In this document: piece by piece, positions 1-8,419 of the stretch | Position numbering within the stretch: the stretch's first letter is position 1 | Layout of the letters: each line of letters starts with the position of its first letter | Assembly: GCA_023387755.1 (NCBI GenBank) | Contig: JAEWHO010000030.1 | Coordinates: 4,830-68,829, forward strand | Length of the DNA: 64,000 nucleotides | Source of the DNA: Actinomycetes bacterium | GTDB taxonomy: Bacteria; Actinomycetota; Actinomycetes; Actinomycetales; Actinomycetaceae | Reading direction: 5' to 3' | Notes under the pieces: generated by a model | The model's database searches: none | What the model saw: only the letters and a program-made list of their open reading frames with translations | What the model was told of the DNA's origin: nothing | Translations under genes and position numbers: made by a program

Positions 1-45
1 CCCGACCACTTTCTCTTGGCCGATCAGCGCATCAAAAACGCTCAT
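1..45 (-). CDS. holB: DNA polymerase III delta' subunit, N-terminal fragment
   Basis: Only the first 15 codons are inside the window; they read MSVFDALIGQEKVVG. This opening (start, S-V-F-D, then a G-Q-E box) is typical of the clamp-loader delta' subunit and of the related DnaX AAA+ proteins. The gene lies 61 bases after tmk on the same strand, and tmk-holB is a common pair in actinobacteria, which favours delta'. The rest of the protein is outside the window, so the ATPase-like fold cannot be checked. Confidence 0.7.
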   Translation of the reverse strand, partial: MSVFDALIGQEKVVG

Positions 46-106
46 ACGCCCTCCGCTTCTTCCTGGCTACGCCGTTGCTCGCTGGTGGCTACCCTACTTT
101 TCCCGC

Positions 107-775
107 CTACGCCTTACCGCGCTCCGGGGCGCACAGTTGCGGCAGTCGCTCCCGCAGCACGGCCTGGATTTGCGCGGTCACCTCGTCAACCGATCGGCTA
201 GCGTCAATAATCGCAAAACGTTCCGGCTCCACCCGGGCCGCTTGCAGATAATTCGCCCGCACTCGTTCGTGGAATGCGGCCGGTTCCCGCTCTAGGCGGT
301 CCGGCTCCCCGGTTTGGCGGGCCGCGCCGATGCGTGGATCCAGATCAAAGAGCAGCGTGAGGTCGGGCAGCAGCCCGCCGGTGGCCCACAGGGAGAGGTC
401 CCTAATCTCAGCCGTCCCCAGTTGCCGAGCCGCGCCCTGGTAGGCCACGGAAGAGTCCAAGTACCGATCACAGACGACGACGGCGCCTCGCGCCAAGGCT
501 GGCGCGACTACACGCTGCACATGCTCAGCGCGATCAGCGGCATACAGGAGCGCTTCGGTACGGGCGTGGATATCTCCGGAATGCTGGATCAGCCGGCGCA
601 GTTCCTGCCCGAGCTCCCCCTCCCCCGGTTCGAAGGTCGTCACGACCTCACGCCCGCCTGCCTCCAGGAAGGTTTTCAGTCGGGCAATCTGAGTGCTCTT
701 ACCGGCCCCGTCGCCACCTTCACAGGTGATGAAGACGCCGCCTTCTAGGGTTGGTGTCGCTCGGGAGGTGTCCAC
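107..775 (-). CDS. tmk: Thymidylate kinase
   Basis: Phosphorylates dTMP to dTDP with ATP in the cytoplasm, an essential step to dTTP. The 222-residue protein has the usual family length. Near the N-terminus (about residues 20-27) it has the P-loop GGDGAGKST, followed by the F-E-P-G loop that binds the nucleotide (usually R-E-P-G), and in the middle the DRY box in VCDRYLDSS. The lid region is short, with an arginine-containing LEREPAAF stretch. It starts with GTG, which overlaps the topA stop TAG by one base, so translation is probably coupled to topA. The downstream gene is holB, giving a topA-tmk-holB operon for DNA replication and nucleotide supply. Confidence 0.95.
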   Translation of the reverse strand: MDTSRATPTLEGGVFITCEGGDGAGKSTQIARLKTFLEAGGREVVTTFEPGEGELGQELRRLIQHSGDIHARTEALLYAADRAEHVQRVVAPALARGAVVVCDRYLDSSVAYQGAARQLGTAEIRDLSLWATGGLLPDLTLLFDLDPRIGAARQTGEPDRLEREPAAFHERVRANYLQAARVEPERFAIIDASRSVDEVTAQIQAVLRERLPQLCAPERGKA

Positions 776-3576
776 TATTCGTCGCCGTCCGTCGCGCTCT
801 TCTTGGTGGCCGTCTTCTTGGCAGCCGTTTTCTTAGCAGTGGACGTTTTCGCGGCGGTTGTCTTGGCGGCTGCGGTCTTCGCCGTCGTCTTTTTCGCCGT
901 CGTCTTCGTGGCCGTCTTCTTGGCGGTGGTCTTCTTGGCTGCCGTCTTCCGCTTGGCCGCCGTCTTTCGCTTGGCCGGGCCCTTTGCACGCTTGTCAGCG
1001 AGGAGTTCATAGGCCCGCTCAGCGGTGATCCCGTCCACGGATTCGCTGCGCGGCACGGTGACGTTGGTGGTGCCATCGGTGATATATGGCCCGAATCGGC
1101 CGTCCTTAATAACCACCGGTTTCTCGCTAGCCGGGTCGGTCCCAAGTTCCCGCAGCGGAGGTTTAGCAGTTTGGCCGCGCCGCATCTTCGGCTGGGCATA
1201 GATCTGGAGGGCTTCTTCCTCGGTGATCGTGAAGATCTGTTCCTCGCTGCTCAGGGAGCGTGAATCCGTGCCCTTCTTCAGATACGGCCCGTACCGGCCG
1301 TTTTGCGCGGTGATCTCGTTGCCCTCTGCATCCTTGCCAACTACGCGTGGCAGGCTGAGTAGCTGCAAAGCCGTATCGAGATCAACGGTTGCCAGGTTCA
1401 TCGACTTAAACAGTGAGGCCGTGCGCGGCTTGGGTTTGCGTTTCGGTTTTTCTTCCGGCTCCGGCAGCACCTCGGTCACGTAGGGCCCAAAACGCCCATT
1501 CTTGGCCACAATCGTGTGACCGCTCTCGGGATCGACGCCGAGCTCACGCCCATCATCCGCGCTGGCTTCCAGCAGTTCCCGAGCCTTTTCTACCGTCAGC
1601 TCATCGGGGGCGATATCGTCCGGTACGGAGGCGCGCTTCGGCTCCTCTTTACCGTCCCCATCAACTTCCAGGTAGGGGCCGTACCGCCCCACTCGCAGGG
1701 TGATGCCGGGGGCGATATCTACCGAGTTGATAGCGCGCGCGTCAATATCCCCTAGGCCTTCGACCTGGCCTTGCAGGCCATCACCGGCTGCCTGCGGCCC
1801 AAAGTAGAAATCGGTCAACCACTGCACGCGGTCGCGTTCACCGGCGGCAATTTGGTCTAGGTCCGATTCCATTTCCGCGGTGAAATCGTAGTCCACCAGT
1901 CGGGGCAGGTTTTCTTCCAATAACCGCACGACGGCGAAAGCCAGCCAGGTGGGGATCAGGGCTTGCCCGCGCCGCACCACATAGCCGCGATCAGCGATCA
2001 CACTCATGGTGGCGGCATAGGTGGAAGGCCGCCCGATCCCGCGTTCTTCCAGTGCTCGCACCAGGGAGGCTTCAGTGTAGCGCGGTGGCGGGGTGGTGGA
2101 GTGGCCATCTGCGGACGCATCCGCCACCGTCACCGTTTGCCCCTCACTAAGGGTAGGCAGACGGCCGGAGTCGGCGTCGTCGCGCTCATGCCGGCCGGCG
2201 TCGCGGCCTTCTTCATAGACGGCCAGGAAGCCGCGGTGGGTGATGACCGTGCCGGAGGCGGAAAACTCGAGCTCCTGCCCGGAGGCCGCTACCTGCAGGC
2301 GCACGCTGGCGGTTTGCCCGAGCGCATCAGTCATCTGGGAGGCGAGGGTGCGCCGCCAGATGAGGTCATAGAGTTTCAGCTGGCTCGTCGATAGTTCTCC
2401 GGCCACCTGATCTGGGGAGCGGAAGGTGGAGCCGGCCGGGCGGATAGCCTCGTGCGCCTCCTGGGCACCTTTGGCTTTCTTCTGGTAGATCCGGGGTTTA
2501 TCGGCCACATTCTTAGCGCCGAACAGTTCTTGGGCCTGCTTGCGGGCGGCCGCAATCGCCTGCCCGGACAGCGCCGAGGAGTCGGTACGCATATAGGTGA
2601 TGTAACCGTTTTCGTACAGCGACTGGGCGGTGCGCATCGTCTCGCGTGCGCTCATCCGTAGTTTGCGGGAGGCCTCCTGTTGCAGAGTGGAGGTGGTGAA
2701 GGGCGCGGCCGGACGGCGCTTGTACGGTTTCGTCTCCACCGCTGCCACTCGTGCCTGCTCCTGCGCGGCAGACAGCGCCTGCGCAATCGCGAGGGCACCG
2801 GCTTCATCTAGGACCCGGACTCCGGCCTTGGTTGCCTTGGCGCTGAGGGCGCCGTCGTCACCGAAATCCCGACCTACGGCCAGGCGGACGCCGTCAATAC
2901 TGGTGAGCCGCGCAGTAAAGTCGGGGTCGTCACTACCGGCGGTGAAGGTGGCCGTTAAGTCCCAGTAGTCGGCGGCGGTGAACGCCATCCGTTCACGTTC
3001 ACGCTCCACTACCAGTCGGGTGGCGACCGATTGGACGCGCCCGGCGGAGATACCCGCCTTCACCTTGCGCCACAGCAGGGGGGAGACTTCGTAGCCGACG
3101 AGGCGGTCTAGAATCCGGCGGGTTTCTTGGGCGTCAACCAGGCGGAGGTCCACATCCCGCGTAGCAGCCTTGGCAGCCTCGATGGCCTCCGGGGTGATCT
3201 CATGAAAGACCATCCGTTTAACCGGGACCTTCGGTTTGAGCACCTCCAGTAGATGCCAGGCAATGGCCTCCCCTTCGCGGTCCTCATCAGTGGCCAGGAT
3301 GAGTTCATCGGCGTCCTTTAACTTGCGCCGCAGCTCGGTGACCTTCTTTTTCTTATCGGCGTGCACCACATAGTAGGGGTCGAAGCCATTATCGACGTCG
3401 ACGGCGAAACGACCGTAGGACCCCTTCTTCATATCCGCCGGAAGCTCGGATGGTTGGGGTAGGTCCCGAATGTGTCCCACCGATGCTTCCACCACGTAGT
3501 CGCTGCCCAAATACTGGCCGATCGTGCGCGCTTTCGCGGGCGATTCGACGATCACGAGTGAACGGGTCTGTGACAC
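775..3576 (-). CDS. topA: DNA topoisomerase I, actinobacterial type
   Basis: Type IA topoisomerase that relaxes negative supercoils. The 933-residue protein opens with a Toprim domain (LVIVESPAKARTIG; acidic DEDREGEA box near residue 100) and has the active-site tyrosine in GYITYMRTDS at about residue 320. The C-terminal half has no cysteine zinc fingers. It carries four topo-C repeats instead, each with a GR(Y/F)GPY(L/V/I) core, then a tail of about 55 residues made almost only of lysine, alanine and threonine. This tail is typical of actinobacterial TopA and is thought to help processive DNA binding. The start is GTG, preceded by AAGGAAG. The upstream gap contains DnaA boxes, and tmk follows with a one-base overlap. 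Confidence 0.97.
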   Translation of the reverse strand: MSQTRSLVIVESPAKARTIGQYLGSDYVVEASVGHIRDLPQPSELPADMKKGSYGRFAVDVDNGFDPYYVVHADKKKKVTELRRKLKDADELILATDEDREGEAIAWHLLEVLKPKVPVKRMVFHEITPEAIEAAKAATRDVDLRLVDAQETRRILDRLVGYEVSPLLWRKVKAGISAGRVQSVATRLVVERERERMAFTAADYWDLTATFTAGSDDPDFTARLTSIDGVRLAVGRDFGDDGALSAKATKAGVRVLDEAGALAIAQALSAAQEQARVAAVETKPYKRRPAAPFTTSTLQQEASRKLRMSARETMRTAQSLYENGYITYMRTDSSALSGQAIAAARKQAQELFGAKNVADKPRIYQKKAKGAQEAHEAIRPAGSTFRSPDQVAGELSTSQLKLYDLIWRRTLASQMTDALGQTASVRLQVAASGQELEFSASGTVITHRGFLAVYEEGRDAGRHERDDADSGRLPTLSEGQTVTVADASADGHSTTPPPRYTEASLVRALEERGIGRPSTYAATMSVIADRGYVVRRGQALIPTWLAFAVVRLLEENLPRLVDYDFTAEMESDLDQIAAGERDRVQWLTDFYFGPQAAGDGLQGQVEGLGDIDARAINSVDIAPGITLRVGRYGPYLEVDGDGKEEPKRASVPDDIAPDELTVEKARELLEASADDGRELGVDPESGHTIVAKNGRFGPYVTEVLPEPEEKPKRKPKPRTASLFKSMNLATVDLDTALQLLSLPRVVGKDAEGNEITAQNGRYGPYLKKGTDSRSLSSEEQIFTITEEEALQIYAQPKMRRGQTAKPPLRELGTDPASEKPVVIKDGRFGPYITDGTTNVTVPRSESVDGITAERAYELLADKRAKGPAKRKTAAKRKTAAKKTTAKKTATKTTAKKTTAKTAAAKTTAAKTSTAKKTAAKKTATKKSATDGDE

Positions 3577-3759
3577 GGGGCTTCCTTAGGTACGTCAATT
3601 GTGTGGTGGAACCAGCGGTTCCTACGCCTGGGCGAGAATACGCCCACCCAGCCATATTAAGAGTAGTGCCAGAATACGCGCTGTTTCGCAAAACGAAACG
3701 CGCCGATCCACCGCTACTACCGCATACCCTACACACCCCCACGGCCCTCCTCACCCTCT

Positions 3760-3781
3760 TTATTCACAGGGTTTATTCACA
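3760..3781 (+). promoter_or_regulatory. Pair of DnaA boxes
   Basis: Two copies of TTATTCACA, an exact match to the TTATNCACA consensus, start 13 bases apart in the same orientation. A further 8-of-9 match is at 3943. Clustering of perfect boxes upstream of topA suggests binding by the initiator DnaA, either as transcriptional control or as a titration site. No dnaA or dnaN gene is nearby, so it is not the usual replication origin context. Confidence 0.55.
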
Positions 3782-3851
3782 ACCGTGTGCACAGGAACGG
3801 CTTTATGCCCCTCCCTTTGTGGACAGTTCCGAAACGCTCCGATTAGACGCA

Positions 3852-3879
3852 CGTTTTCCGCATGATTTCGCGGAAAACG
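3852..3879. repeat. Intergenic palindrome, copy 1
   Basis: Arms CGTTTTCCGC and GCGGAAAACG enclose the 8-base loop ATGATTTC. The core TTTTCCGC-N8-GCGGAAAA recurs at 28871-28894 with a similar loop. It follows the stop codon of the CPBP gene, so it may end that transcript, although no T-run follows the stem. Confidence 0.6.
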
Positions 3880-3959
3880 CGATTAAAGGTTAGAGCGTCA
3901 ATTCACGGGTGTGCCGGTGTGCTCTACTGCGGAACGCCGAAGTTATCCACCGCACCGCG

Positions 3960-4946
3960 TTATGTGTGGGCAATCGCACGGGTCGGTGCGCGGAACTCTC
4001 CGCGCCACCAGATCACAGCCACGAGCAGTGCGGGTACGATCCACCCGCAAACGCCAAGAATCGTGGCGCGAGTCGTGTCGATAGCGGCCACCGGGGTGTG
4101 AGCTAGTACCAGAGCCAAGCCGGCTGAGGCGTTAAGTGCCCCATGCCCGACGGCTGCCGGCCACACGCTGCCACTGCGTAAGCGCACCCAATACAGCAGT
4201 GCTCCAATGAGGGTACACATTCCAACCATGGCTCCGGCTGCCGCCAGCGGCGTCGCTCCCGGATAGTTATAGCCCAGCAGCAGCAAGGGCAGGTGCCACA
4301 GCCCCCACAGCACCCCGCTAATGAGGATCGTGGGGGCAGTGCCAAGCGTGGCTAGCTGAGGCATGAGCCAGCCACGCCACCCGATCTCCTCCCCCAGAGC
4401 AGGCAGAATATTGAGCAGCGAAAAGAAGATTACCGAGATTACTTGGGCAAAAAGAATCTCGTGCATGGTGGCCATCTGAGAGGTGTCCTGCCCGGTGATC
4501 AGCGCCTCAGCTAAGACGATCTCCCGTAAGCCGGATAGCTCAGCAAGATCGAAACGGTAGACCCCGCATAGCGCAGAGGTTCCCAAGGCTGCCACCACCA
4601 GCAGAATCATCCCGAGCCAGGCGAGCACAAACCAGAAGAAGAACCGTTTATAGGGCGGGCGCACCAGGATACCGAGCCGAGCCCAAGCATCCTTGAGGGG
4701 AATCTTCTGCACCCATAGGCTCACCACCACCGCCGCGATCATGGGGGTGGTCATCATGGCCACCAGGATGGGAGTTAAGAATCCGTGGGCCAGCCCCTGC
4801 CCAGAGGTGTAGAGCGGCAGAGCGATCAGCCAGGATGAGCCGTAGGCGACCGCCACGAAGATCGCTACCGGCAGCCACAGGTCGCGGCCTGTACGCTCCG
4901 GCTGGCGCGGCTGGGCCGCGCCAGCGCCGTCGTCGGGAGTGCTCAT
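3960..4946 (-). CDS. CPBP family intramembrane metalloprotease
   Basis: Predicted integral membrane protein of 328 residues with about eight hydrophobic segments. The CPBP (CAAX protease and bacteriocin-processing, Abi) signature is clear: the EEIGWRG box (EExxxR) near residue 185, then [13 protein letters not shown] (FxxxH-like), then GHGALNAS. These glutamate and histidine residues form the intramembrane active site in the Rce1-type family. Bacterial members process or protect against peptides, but the substrate here is unknown. Its start overlaps the purQ stop by four bases (ATGA), so it is co-transcribed with the purine genes, an odd partner. Family assignment is secure; role is not. Confidence 0.88.
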   Translation of the reverse strand: MSTPDDGAGAAQPRQPERTGRDLWLPVAIFVAVAYGSSWLIALPLYTSGQGLAHGFLTPILVAMMTTPMIAAVVVSLWVQKIPLKDAWARLGILVRPPYKRFFFWFVLAWLGMILLVVAALGTSALCGVYRFDLAELSGLREIVLAEALITGQDTSQMATMHEILFAQVISVIFFSLLNILPALGEEIGWRGWLMPQLATLGTAPTILISGVLWGLWHLPLLLLGYNYPGATPLAAAGAMVGMCTLIGALLYWVRLRSGSVWPAAVGHGALNASAGLALVLAHTPVAAIDTTRATILGVCGWIVPALLVAVIWWRGEFRAPTRAIAHT

Positions 4947-5749
4947 CGAGTTTCGAGGAGGGTGGCTACCAGCGAGTGGAAGAACCCGGCGCCGTCAGTG
5001 CCGGTGCGTGGGCCGAGGGGGCCGTCGGGCCCGTAGCCGGCTTCCACCGCGTGTTCGGGGTGCGGCATGAGTCCGACGACGTTGCCCGCCTCATTGCATA
5101 TCCCGGCAATATCATTGACCGACCCGTTCGGGTTGAAGCCTTGGTAGCGGAAGACGACGCGGCCCGCCTCCTCCAGCTCGCGCACGGTTGCCTCATCGGC
5201 CACGTACTGGCCCTCCCCGTTTTTCAGCGGGATGGTGATGGTCTGGCCGGCGCTGAATGAGCGGGTGAAGGGGGTGCCGGCGTTGTCCACGCGCAGCTGC
5301 TGGTCGCGGCAAATGAAATGCTGGTGGTCATTGCGCACCAGAGCCCCGGGCAGCAGGTGGGATTCACACAGGATCTGGAATCCGTTGCAGATCCCGAGCA
5401 CCGGCATACCGCCGCGGGCGGCGTCCACGATCGCGTCCATAATGGGCGCGAAGCGCGCGATCGCGCCGCAGCGCAGGTAGTCGCCGTAGGAGAAGCCGCC
5501 CGGCAGGATGACGGCATCGATCTCGGCTACCGAATCATCGGCATGCCACAGCGGCACCGCCTGGGCGCCGGTTAGGCGTACGGCCCGCAACGCGTCTTGA
5601 TCGTCGAGGGTTCCGGGAAAGGTAACCACGCCAATCCGCAGCGCCGCGACGGCTTGCTCATCAAAGGAGGCATCCTGGTTCAGGGCCATGTTGGTGGTTA
5701 CGGGAGCGTCAAGATCCAGACCGCTCAAATCGGTTGCGGATGCACACAT
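4943..5749 (-). CDS. purQ: Phosphoribosylformylglycinamidine synthase, glutaminase subunit
   Basis: Supplies ammonia from glutamine to PurL for step four of purine synthesis. It is a class I glutamine amidotransferase: nucleophile cysteine in VLGICNGFQ, and the His-Glu pair in MPHPEHAVE near the C-terminus. [11 protein letters not shown] is characteristic of PurQ. At 268 residues it is longer than the usual 220-235 because about 37 residues precede the first beta strand (RIGVVTFPG); an internal ATG at residue 21 is an alternative start. The chosen ATG overlaps the purS stop (TAATG). The partner purL is not beside it in this window; a CPBP protease follows instead. Confidence 0.96.
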   Translation of the reverse strand: MCASATDLSGLDLDAPVTTNMALNQDASFDEQAVAALRIGVVTFPGTLDDQDALRAVRLTGAQAVPLWHADDSVAEIDAVILPGGFSYGDYLRCGAIARFAPIMDAIVDAARGGMPVLGICNGFQILCESHLLPGALVRNDHQHFICRDQQLRVDNAGTPFTRSFSAGQTITIPLKNGEGQYVADEATVRELEEAGRVVFRYQGFNPNGSVNDIAGICNEAGNVVGLMPHPEHAVEAGYGPDGPLGPRTGTDGAGFFHSLVATLLETR

Positions 5750-6006
5750 TAGCGCTGGTCCTCGCTGACGTACACGCCCACGACGTCTTCAATGACGGGG
5801 TTTGACAGGGTGGTGGCAGCAACCTCACGGGCGTGCTCCAAGTGTTCGTCGGTGACGTCCCCGTCCACCGTCAGCTCGAAACGCCGCCCCTGCCGTACCG
5901 CGGTGAATAGGGAGTCACCGGCGCGGTTGAGGGCACCGTGAATGGCCTTGCCCTGGGGATCGAGAATCTCCGGCTTGGGCATAACTTCCACAATGATCCG
6001 ACCCAT
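5749..6006 (-). CDS. purS: Phosphoribosylformylglycinamidine synthase subunit PurS
   Basis: Small 85-residue protein that bridges PurQ and PurL in the three-part FGAM synthase of Gram-positive bacteria. The sequence [21 protein letters not shown] and the later LSNPVIEDV are typical of PurS. An AGAGGA ribosome binding site lies upstream, and the stop overlaps the purQ start. It follows purC after a 92-base gap. Confidence 0.95.
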   Translation of the reverse strand: MGRIIVEVMPKPEILDPQGKAIHGALNRAGDSLFTAVRQGRRFELTVDGDVTDEHLEHAREVAATTLSNPVIEDVVGVYVSEDQR

Positions 6007-6098
6007 TGTTCCTCTTTCGTTTGGCGTCCAGCACTCACCCTAATGGGTTGGGGGTGGCAGAACTAGACTTCTTTTAAAACTGTCCTACCTGCTGGACA

Positions 6099-6995
6099 TT
6101 ACAGTTCCGGGTCCTGCCCGGTCAGGCGCTGGTAGGCCTCCAGGTAGCGTTGCCGGGTGGCGTCTACGATCTCGGCGGGGAGCGCGGGTGGCGGCTCGGC
6201 TCCGGTACGGTCCCACCCGGAGGCCTGGGAGGTGAGCCAGTCACGCAAGTACTGTTTATCGAACGACGGCGTGGCCCGCCCCGGCTGCCACTCCTCGGCG
6301 GGCCAGAAGCGGGATGAATCCGGGGTGAGCACCTCATCGCCCAGAATAATGTTTTCGGCGGCGGGCTCGGGGTGCTGGCCGAATTCGAATTTCGTATCCG
6401 CCAAGATTATGCCGCGCTCGGCGGTAACGGCGGCTGCGCGCGAATACAGTTCCAGGGTCGTGTACCGCAGTTTCTCGGCGGCCTGCCTGCCCACCCGCTG
6501 AACGACCTCATCGAAGGTGATGTTCTCGTCATGCCCGCCTACGTGGGCTTTGGCGGCGGGGGTGAAGATCGGTTCGGGGAGTTGGTCGCCTTCCCGCAGG
6601 CCGTCCGGCAGGCGTACCCCGCAGATTTGGCCGGTGGCGCGGTATTCGCTGAGGGCGGCACCGGTAAGGTATCCGCGGGCCACACACTCAATGGGGTACA
6701 TGTGCAGGTGCCGGCAGATCATGGCCCGCCCACGCACCTGCTCGGGCACGTCCAAGGAGACCACATGGTGCGAGGTGAGGGCACTGAGTTGGCGAAACCA
6801 CCACAGCGATAGTTGGGTGAGGATCTTGCCCTTATCCGGGATTTCAGTGGGCATGATGTGGTCGTAGGCGCTAATACGGTCCGAGGCCACCACCAGCACG
6901 ACGTCCCCGTGGCTGGAAACGGAGGAGTCCTGGGGAACGTAGAGATCGCGTACTTTCCCCGAATATGTATGTGCCCAACCGTCTAAATCAAGCAT
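6099..6995 (-). CDS. purC: SAICAR synthase
   Basis: Phosphoribosylaminoimidazole-succinocarboxamide synthase joins aspartate to CAIR with ATP in purine synthesis. Recognisable pieces are YSGKVRDLY near the N-terminus, VASDRISAYDHIMP, the substrate-binding ECVARGYLTG, and TKFEFG in the C-terminal half. At 298 residues it is the longer form common in actinobacteria and yeast. The ATG at 6995 is preferred because GAGGTG sits six bases before it; an in-frame GTG at 7004 would add three residues. It follows purD after 20 bases. Confidence 0.95.
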   Translation of the reverse strand: MLDLDGWAHTYSGKVRDLYVPQDSSVSSHGDVVLVVASDRISAYDHIMPTEIPDKGKILTQLSLWWFRQLSALTSHHVVSLDVPEQVRGRAMICRHLHMYPIECVARGYLTGAALSEYRATGQICGVRLPDGLREGDQLPEPIFTPAAKAHVGGHDENITFDEVVQRVGRQAAEKLRYTTLELYSRAAAVTAERGIILADTKFEFGQHPEPAAENIILGDEVLTPDSSRFWPAEEWQPGRATPSFDKQYLRDWLTSQASGWDRTGAEPPPALPAEIVDATRQRYLEAYQRLTGQDPEL

Positions 6996-7015
6996 GACGC
7001 CCACCTCAACTCGTC

Positions 7016-8296
7016 TTACTGCTCATCCTGCCATGTGGCGGCCGTGGTGGCTATGCCTGTCCGCGAATAATCTGCGGCAATATCGCGCCGGTAGTGGCTG
7101 CCGGCTAGCTGTATGCGTTCAAGGATGCCGTAGGCGTGAGCGCGGGCGGATTCGACGTCGTCGCCGCTACCAACGACCCCCAAAACCCGGCCGCCGGCGC
7201 TAACGAGTGCACCATCCTTCCAGGCGGTTCCGGCGTGACGCAGGTGCGGGTCGGCGGCGTCGATTCCGGTGATCGGGTCTCCGAGGGTGGGGGTGGCAGG
7301 GTACCCGGCGGCGGCGAGTACGACGACGACGGCCGCGCCATCGCGCCAGCGCGGAGCGGGTTGGCTGGCCAGGGTGCCGGTGGCACAGGCGTGGAGCAGC
7401 TCGGCCAGGTTTGATTCCAGCATCTCTAGGACGACCTGCGTCTCCGGGTCCCCAAAACGGGCGTTAAACTCGATGACTTTCACTCCGCCGGGCGTGATCG
7501 CAAGCCCGCAGTACAGCAATCCGCTGAAGGGGGTGCCGCTGGCGCGCATATGGTCCACGACCGGTTGGGCCACCCGCTGCACAACCTCATCTGTGAGGCC
7601 CGCCGGCAGCCACGGTAGCGGCGTGTACGCCCCCATGCCGCCGGTGTTGGGGCCAGTGTTGCCCTCACCTACGCGTTTGAAATCCTGCGCGGGCAGCAGG
7701 GGGATCACGGTGGTGCCGTCGGTTAAGCAGAAGAGGGAAACTTCGGGGCCGTCGAGGAATTCTTCGACGACGACGCTCCCGCCCTGGCGGATACACGCCT
7801 CGGCATGGCTCAATGCGGCGTCTTTGTCGGTGGTGACGATGACGCCTTTTCCGGCGGCTAGGCCGTCATCTTTGACCACATAGGGGCTGCCGAATTCCCG
7901 TAGCGCGTCGTCTACCTGTTCTAGGTTCAGGCAGGTGTGGGCGGCGGCGGTGGGGACGCCGGCGGCGGCCATGACGTTCTTGGCAAAGGACTTGGAGGCT
8001 TCTAATTCGGCGGCGGCTTTGCTGGGGCCGAAGACGGCAATACCGGCCTCGCGCAGGGCGTCGGAGACGCCAGCGACGAGCGGGGCTTCTGGGCCGATCA
8101 CCACCAGGTCAATCCGGTGCTGACGGGCGGCGTCGACCACGGCGGCAGCGTTGGTAGCGTCCAGGGCGAGGTTCTGGCCGATGGTGGCGGTGCCCGGGTT
8201 TCCGGGGGCGGTGTAGAGGACGGTGGCGGGATCGCGGCGGAGGGCGACGGCGAGGGCATGTTCACGCCCGCCGGAGCCGAGGAGGAGGATTCTCAC
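7016..8296 (-). CDS. purD: Phosphoribosylamine-glycine ligase (GARS)
   Basis: ATP-grasp enzyme that makes glycinamide ribonucleotide. The N-terminal domain opens with RILLLGSGGREHALA, the PurD signature. The ATP-grasp core contains SKSFAKNVM, VVKDDGLAAGKGV and FNARFGDPETQ with the metal-binding acidic and asparagine residues. Length is 426 residues, as usual. The GTG at 8296 gives the standard first residues; a longer reading frame to 8332 would add 12 residues unlike the family. A TACTGT box lies exactly six bases upstream of this GTG, suggesting a leaderless transcript for the purD-purC-purS-purQ-CPBP operon. Confidence 0.95.
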   Translation of the reverse strand: MRILLLGSGGREHALAVALRRDPATVLYTAPGNPGTATIGQNLALDATNAAAVVDAARQHRIDLVVIGPEAPLVAGVSDALREAGIAVFGPSKAAAELEASKSFAKNVMAAAGVPTAAAHTCLNLEQVDDALREFGSPYVVKDDGLAAGKGVIVTTDKDAALSHAEACIRQGGSVVVEEFLDGPEVSLFCLTDGTTVIPLLPAQDFKRVGEGNTGPNTGGMGAYTPLPWLPAGLTDEVVQRVAQPVVDHMRASGTPFSGLLYCGLAITPGGVKVIEFNARFGDPETQVVLEMLESNLAELLHACATGTLASQPAPRWRDGAAVVVVLAAAGYPATPTLGDPITGIDAADPHLRHAGTAWKDGALVSAGGRVLGVVGSGDDVESARAHAYGILERIQLAGSHYRRDIAADYSRTGIATTAATWQDEQ

Positions 8297-8302
8297 ACTG
8301 GC

Positions 8303-8308
8303 ACAGTA
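8303..8308 (-). promoter_or_regulatory. Leaderless -10 box for purD
   Basis: On the minus strand TACTGT fits the TANNNT consensus and ends six bases before the GTG of purD, the spacing expected when transcription starts at the start codon. No Shine-Dalgarno sequence is visible. Inferred from sequence only. Confidence 0.5.
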
Positions 8309-8355
8309 GCCCAGATCACCCGCTCGACCCAAACGCGGGTGGATTCATACGCGGC

Positions 8356-8383
8356 GAGGCCGGGCCCTGCCGGACCCGGCCTC
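8356..8383 (-). terminator. Hairpin after pckG
   Basis: Arms GAGGCCGGG and CCCGGCCTC around a 10-base loop, located 37-64 bases after the pckG stop. There is no clear T-run, so termination strength is uncertain. Confidence 0.55.
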
Positions 8384-8419
8384 ATTCACGTGGGCGCTTA
8401 TGGGAGCGCGCGTTGAACT

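Larger units (their letters stand above)
3577..3959. other. Gap upstream of topA with DnaA boxes and two inverted repeats
   Basis: No gene is visible. The gap separates the end of the purine/CPBP operon from topA, so it should hold a terminator and the topA promoter. Two perfect TTATTCACA DnaA boxes lie at 3760-3768 and 3773-3781, a near match TTATCCACC at 3943-3951, and a weaker reverse-strand match at 3818-3826. Inverted repeats are GTTTCG-N5-CGAAAC at 3683-3699 and a 10-bp-arm repeat at 3852-3879 with an 8-base loop. The latter shares its core with a palindrome at 28860-28905. Confidence 0.6.

Noticed and set aside
803..1012. Hydrophobic Val/Ala-rich open frame opposite the topA tail
   Set aside because: Product of reading the lysine-rich repeat region on the other strand; not a membrane protein.
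3852..3879. dif or parS site
   Set aside because: The sequence does not match the parS palindrome or the XerC/XerD arms of dif sites, and a similar copy occurs elsewhere.
3760..3951. Chromosomal replication origin
   Set aside because: DnaA boxes are too few, and dnaA, dnaN, gyrB or rpmH are not nearby.
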